This document shows positions 58,967 through 64,000 of a DNA stretch of 64,000 nucleotides, piece after piece. A program made the position numbers and the translations under genes. The stretch is from assembly GCA_022478985.1 (NCBI GenBank), contig JAKSZP010006613.1:62001-126000 (forward strand), given 5' to 3'. Source of the DNA: Massospora cicadina. Taxonomy: Eukaryota; Entomophthoromycota; Entomophthoromycetes; Entomophthorales; Entomophthoraceae. Below the pieces are notes generated by a model that searched no databases, was not told the origin of the DNA, and worked only from the letters and a program-made list of their open reading frames with translations. The first letter of the stretch is position 1; each line of letters opens with the position of its first letter.

Positions 58967-59221
58967 CAAGGTGAGAAGATTTTACCCATCTATGATTGGG
59001 TGCAAGTTAACCAATCATTACCATCCAAGTCTAACCACTGCTGAGGTGCAAAGATTTTACTCAATGATGATAGGGTAAAAATTAGCCAATCATTACCATC
59101 TGGGTCTGACCACCACCAAATTACCCAATCATTACCATCTGAGTCTGACCACCACCAAGGTGAAAAGATTTTACTTGCTGATGATTGGACACAATTCATC
59201 AAATCACTACCACACGGGTCA
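58967..59221 (+). repeat. 75-bp tandem repeat with 25-codon periodicity, downstream of F7 integrase
   Basis: Four units: 58967-59042, 59043-59117, a half unit 59118-59156 (39 bp) and 59157-59221 (partial). In the plus frame the units read QGEKILPIYDWVQVNQSLPS, GAKILLNDDRVKISQSLPSG, ITQSLPSESDHH and QGEKILLADDWTQFIKSLPH. Lengths are multiples of three or nearly so, and only one stop interrupts, suggesting that the array formed while the frame was translated. Confidence 0.85.
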
Positions 59222-59229
59222 GTTTTGCC

Positions 59230-62200
59230 TCAAAAATTTTGTCTTTGCCTGATAGGCTGAAAGCTTATATTACCTAATTTAGATAACTGAGCCTTACATT
59301 CTTTTGCCTTGAATATTGATGGTCTTGAAATCCAAACTAGTTTAAATAGGAAAACTAGTATTGAGAAAGGGACCTTTTCCTGGGTTTGCCCCGCTTATAA
59401 TAATAAAAAACATAAAAAACTTTGAAAAGCGTTATCTATACTTTTATTATAAAGTAAAATTTCTCACTTTAATAAATTATTTGTGGCATCCATTGGCGGA
59501 TCCCACACTGTGCTTTGAACATATAAGGTTAACCCTCTTAACCAGTTTCTTTTAAACTATCTTTACTAGAAGAGTTGAGAGCTCATCTTACCATCAATTT
59601 TTCCTAACTCAAGCTGTTTATGTGGCCTTTTACTGAGATGTCCTTTCCTCTTTTATCTGCATCCTCCAAAATGCCAAATTAAGAGGTAAAATATTTTTTG
59701 AACATCAAGCTGATATAAGGACAACAAAATTATCTGGTAAAATGTTTAAGCTATCCAACTTTGAGAATTCACAATGCAAATAGCTAAAATAGTCACTACT
59801 GTATAAAAAAATGAGATTATAATTTTTGAAAAAGAAAGTGACATGATGATATGGGGTTACTGATCAAACTATCTTAATCAAGAATTTTCAATTTTAATAG
59901 CTAGTAATTTTCTCCCAGAATTATCACCAAGCTTAATGCCCTTTATAGTTCAGAAATAATTTGAGGCTGTATAATTAAAGCATATCAATAGTTATATGTA
60001 TACCAGATATGTAAAATCATCAGAAATAACTTATAAATCGAAATAATGGAAGTATCACCAAATAAATAGGGTTTCTATATCCACAGGATTATTGAGCACA
60101 TGGAAAATATCAGCCAAATCCATGCTGAAACCAAACTATAAAAGAACTTTAAAAGTGAAAAAAATTCGAGGATTAAACAACCATTACAACACTAATTTAA
60201 GTCAAGCCTCTATATAGATCTTCAAACATGGCTCAATCAACAATCTAAAAATATCTACATTTACCTTATTTTTAGTGAAAACGACCAATCAAGTATAAAA
60301 TTAAAAGTTTATGTGATTGTTTTAAAAATATTTATTGATATTAGGCTAGTACTTAATATTAAATTAAGATGTTCCTGCAGAATATAACGATCACCAGATT
60401 ATAGAATCCTCTAATTGAACCATAATATATACTATTAAGACAAATTCTACAATTTGAACCATGAAACTGAACTTAGTTTTCTAAAAAACTTCACTTCTAT
60501 CTCTCTTTGGGACGAGAAATTTGTTGAATTTAAGCATATCTCTAATGGTTTTTGAAATAATTCACCTCTTGAGATGATGGTATGTTGGCTATTATGCTCC
60601 TATTTGGTTTGTATAAATTCTATAGATAGTTACATGGATTATACTAAACTACTCCTTAGTCACTCAGTGGATTTCCCTGTCATTAAAACACAAGCTGAAG
60701 TTCAACTACCCAGATCAGTAGTACATAGCCATTACACCCAACAAGAGATATGGATTGTAAAATAACACGTTGTTAACTTTTTGACTACACTCTCTGTAGT
60801 TCCTGAATACACTGAACAGGCTCTTATCTGTTGTAATGGAATATGTTATTTCTCTAATAAATATACTGAGCTTAGGAAGTGTAAACACTAGAACCCTAGT
60901 TTAATCTTCACAGCTAATATAGAGTACTGTCCTAATGTTGGACTGGTTCTATGCGCTCTTTACTCCTTGTAGTTTAGTTATATTGAGTGAACTCTTCCAT
61001 CTAACGCTTCTTTACAACTGAGCTTGTATTGCAACTTAAGCTATTATTAGGTTTAAGTAATCTCTTCTTCTCAGTGGAACTTAACCAAATCTTAGGTCTG
61101 AGGTTCTAAGTAAGTCTAAATACTCTGTAGTCAGCTGAGATCTGCACAGTAATAGTCAAAGTATATTTAATCCTTCCATACTCTACTCTAAAGAGTTAAA
61201 CATACAACAACTGTAAAACGGGCTAAATAACAAAGAGTGTAAGCTATAATTACTTTGATTCGCTTTTTTGAATAACAACGAGGAAATTTTTTATAGAATT
61301 GGCGCTCAACCCCTATTGGTGCCTCACTTAGATATTGTGGCCATAGCTGTTGGACTAGCCCTTTTGGGTAATGCACACGAGGAACTTCATTAACAAGATA
61401 AACTTTTTCTCCACCTTCTAGTCATGCAACCTTCTCCAAATTATTATAAGCATCGCCACATTCTTAATTAACCCCAGCGAGGTAATTTAAATAGACTAGC
61501 GAACTGCCAAGGTGATGGGACCTTTAACTATTAGCATCAGGTCGCGTTACCTTATGAGGTTAACCTGCAAGTTGTTAATAGAAGCTTTGTCATTACTTCA
61601 ACAACTACATATAATTTTTAATCAATTGGTGAAAAAATGATTTACTTTTATGAAATAATTATATTTTTAGTAAAATTGATAAATTAATCGCTCTTTTTTT
61701 ATCATGAATCAACCTAATCAAGCAATAGCAATCCGGTGGATCGCCAAAGAAGATCAACTCTGACAGATTACTATGTAATTGTTTGGACAAGAACGCCAAA
61801 TAATTGCTATCATACAATAATGATAACACACATATCCACTAGCGGGACTAATCCTCTAGTGAATCAGCAAATATTAAATAATTAATCAATCTGGGTAATG
61901 TAGTCATATAAAAGTTAAAACAATTCCCATTACTTGATAAGATTCCCAGCGAGACAGGTTTTAAGAGCAAGGCGCATCTTCCTTTTTAGTCTAAACTAAC
62001 GAGTCTGGTTCATTGGTCCTTCCTTTGATCTTAGCCAGCTTATTAGTTCAGTGGCCCCCTTATTGCTGCCACTTTCCGCAGAGCACAGTCCTACATCCAT
62101 GCTATACCAGGACTATATTGGGTGTCATCTCTGATAATATGCCTAAAAAGCTTATAATTCTCCCAAGTCAGCTTATTTGACACCACGTCCTTTTAAGGAC

Positions 62201-62680
62201 ATTCTTGGTTGGCATCCCAAATTCCTTGTTCTCTGTACAACCCAGGCTAGGCTCTCCGTTTTTTTCAGAGAGGATCATTTCCTAGGGTCTAAATGGCAGA
62301 TCCAGTTTTTACCAGTCATAATTTGCCAGAATATTTATTTCAGCGCCTTGGGTCTACTTACGGTGGGTCCATTTCTAACCTGAGCTGACCCTACCATAAT
62401 ACAGAAGTGAACACAGCTAGATTACTTTACTCATGAAAATAAAAAAACCAATAATTAACATATTTTTTCCTTTTTTTGCGTTTTTATATATGTTCTTTAT
62501 TTAAAATAATCTATATATATATTCTTTTCATATGAAATAACCTATCAGTAGGTTCAGAGATTCAACTTTTCAATTATAATTCTGGTAAATGGTCCGTTTT
62601 CAAACTTTCCAGAAATTATAATTTAGAAGGCTTAACTTAAGACTTAACCAGAACAACAGTATTAAGCTTTTTTATAAGAT
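59230..62680. other. AT-rich stretch without recognised gene
   Basis: Short open frames only (for example 60574-60765 and 62177-62383), none with a motif. Part of it may be the F7 3' LTR and the F6 3' LTR; I could not find matching partners in the window. A GC-richer patch lies at 61940-62390. Confidence 0.4.
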
Positions 62681-64000
62681 TCAGCGTTTTTTTGAATCAT
62701 AACTATATTTTTTTCTTAAATCCAATACTTTGAGTAATTTATGTGGACCATATTCACTATACAAGCATCCCCAATATTCTTTATCATATAAGTATTTTGT
62801 TGCTGACTTGGCAATAATTTTAAACAGACCAACCCATAGAGCGTCCAACTTATATTTTCTTCCAAAATAGGGTATCACAAAAACTAAATGTAACCCACAT
62901 GGTACTATTGCGGCACTGGTCAGTTCTTTTCATCATATTCTTTTCTTTATTTTTCTTTTCTGCATGATGTCATTTGCCTGTGATTGCAATTTGCCTATAA
63001 TAACCCTATCATTCGGTTTGTATTGTCCTGCACACATCTATAAAGCTGGTTCCATGGCGGAATATAAAAACGTTGTTAGTGCAGCCTTTAATCAATATAA
63101 GTGTTAGAAGGTTATTCTCCTTATCAACATATGATAACTGAATTGTAAGTGAAGGTAACTGAACTATATATAAGTTCTCAAGCAGAAGTTTTCTGCTTCC
63201 TAATTTTCTCCGCATTGCAGCTAAAGTTGCACTCAAACTTTCTACCCTTATTTTTGTCTCTAGCCAATAAGAAATAGACATAACACCTCAGATAACCATT
63301 AGTCCGTTTATTCTTGGGATCATATAGAATTAAGAGTTGGTCATGTTGAAATTTAATAAAACCTGTGGGCATCCATGCCAGTACATTTCTTGGTCCAGTA
63401 TGAATTTCGCCGTGCTTGTAGCACTACTCTAAACAATGTCTTTGTTTTGAACCATCAAGCAGATGGTCTATTGTGACTATTACCTACTTTACTCCCCTGG
63501 AACTAACACTCAAGGGTCCCATAACGTCAATGGACACCATGTGCAAAAGAACTCAGGGAGTACTAGCTTTTACCCTCACACCCTTGTGAAGTTTGTGGAG
63601 TTGATATTCCACACAACAGGCTAAATAATCTGTGAGATCATAAATGATTGATTCTCGTTTAGTACTGCCATATATGGTCCATTGTTTTTAAGGACCATAA
63701 TCATCAACTTTGTGTATGGCTTGAATGATTTTCATTTGTTCTGACAGTTTAGGCAATAGTACCATTTTCTGTTATTTAACTTTTATGGCTGTCCATTCTT
63801 AAATTGGTAATATCCATAGCTTTTTTTAACACAAATTGAATCTCTCTGGTTTTAATCCTAATGTTCTCTTCGTTCATACGCTAGAATAATTATCAACCTG
63901 ATGACACACAACTTGAATGACAGGCAATTGTGATAGACTTTCATAAAAACTGATAAGTTGCTACTGTTAAGTGTATAGTATCAAAGACATTGTCTTATAG
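62681..64000 (-). pseudogene. F6: minus-strand integrase of a further gypsy-type element, cut by the window edge
   Basis: On the minus strand the region at 63500-63620 gives CCVEYQLHKLHKGVRV and HMVSIDVMGPLSVSS with the first catalytic Asp, then IVTIDHL. Frame 63009-63281 follows (LETKIRVESLSATLAAMRRK), and frame 62681-62878 has IPYFGRKYKLDALWVGLFKI, resembling the KLxxxWxGPFxI end of gypsy integrases. Frames are broken. RT and gag would lie to the right of the window. Confidence 0.65.

Noticed and set aside
58990..59202. Minus-strand tryptophan/aspartate-rich repeat protein
   Set aside because: It is the antisense of the 75-bp repeat; the plus frame fits the orientation of F7 and is the more sensible reading.
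1..64000. CRISPR arrays, bacterial operons or phage genes
   Set aside because: No regularly spaced repeats, ribosome-binding-site-led gene clusters or prokaryotic proteins are present; all recognisable coding sequence is eukaryotic retrotransposon.

Overview
This window is eukaryotic and holds no host gene, tRNA or rRNA gene that I could recognise. Nearly everything that can be interpreted is retrotransposon: Ty3/gypsy-type LTR elements (here called F1 to F7), APE-type LINEs with a zinc-knuckle ORF1 and a C-terminal CCHC motif (LINE-A, B, C and an ORF1-only derivative D), and a short poly(A)-tailed retroposon family (R1 to R5). The AT-rich, nested and decayed texture suggests a large, repeat-laden genome. 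A fungus, perhaps an early-diverging lineage such as the Entomophthorales, is a guess from the style of the elements and is not shown by the sequence.

Layout, left half. LINE-A (1-1846) is the 3' part of a LINE cut by the window edge. A very decayed minus-strand gypsy element, F5, appears to span about 3.4-41.3 kb. Its integrase lies at 5.1-5.6 kb and its RT and protease at 33-34.7 kb, because F1 inserted between them. F1 (5981-32422, minus, LTRs of about 762 bp) was itself split by F2 (plus, LTRs 10016-10429 and 16114-16526) inside its protease, and by F3 (minus, LTRs 16782-17606 and 29325-30154) just upstream of its protease. F3 was in turn split inside its own protease by a nearly full-length LINE-B (21543-26834), flanked by a 19-bp target-site duplication (TSD). 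That is four levels of nesting, and the broken reading frames resume on the far side of each insert. D (35914-37808, 16-bp TSD) lies in the right part of F5.

Layout, right half. After a C-rich relic (42.2-43.8 kb) comes F4 (about 43831-50310, minus) with unusually long LTRs (about 1.3 kb) and PR-RT-RNaseH-IN remnants. Next is F7 (plus, about 50.8-59.2 kb). Its RT palm is interrupted by the 97-bp retroposon R5, its RNaseH/IN boundary by LINE-C (52601-57831), and downstream of its integrase there is a 75-bp tandem repeat with 25-codon periodicity. The window ends in F6, a minus-strand integrase remnant running off the right edge.

The most notable points are: the R family, which includes an insertion of only 19 bp with its own TSD; a stop codon at the same homologous place in ORF1 of two diverged LINEs, each with a -1 overlapping continuation (NTGA); D, an ORF1-only LINE that kept both termini; and a primer-binding site beginning TGGTGCTCA shared by three otherwise different gypsy families. 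All coordinates of decayed domains were found by eye and are approximate unless they rest on matched repeats.
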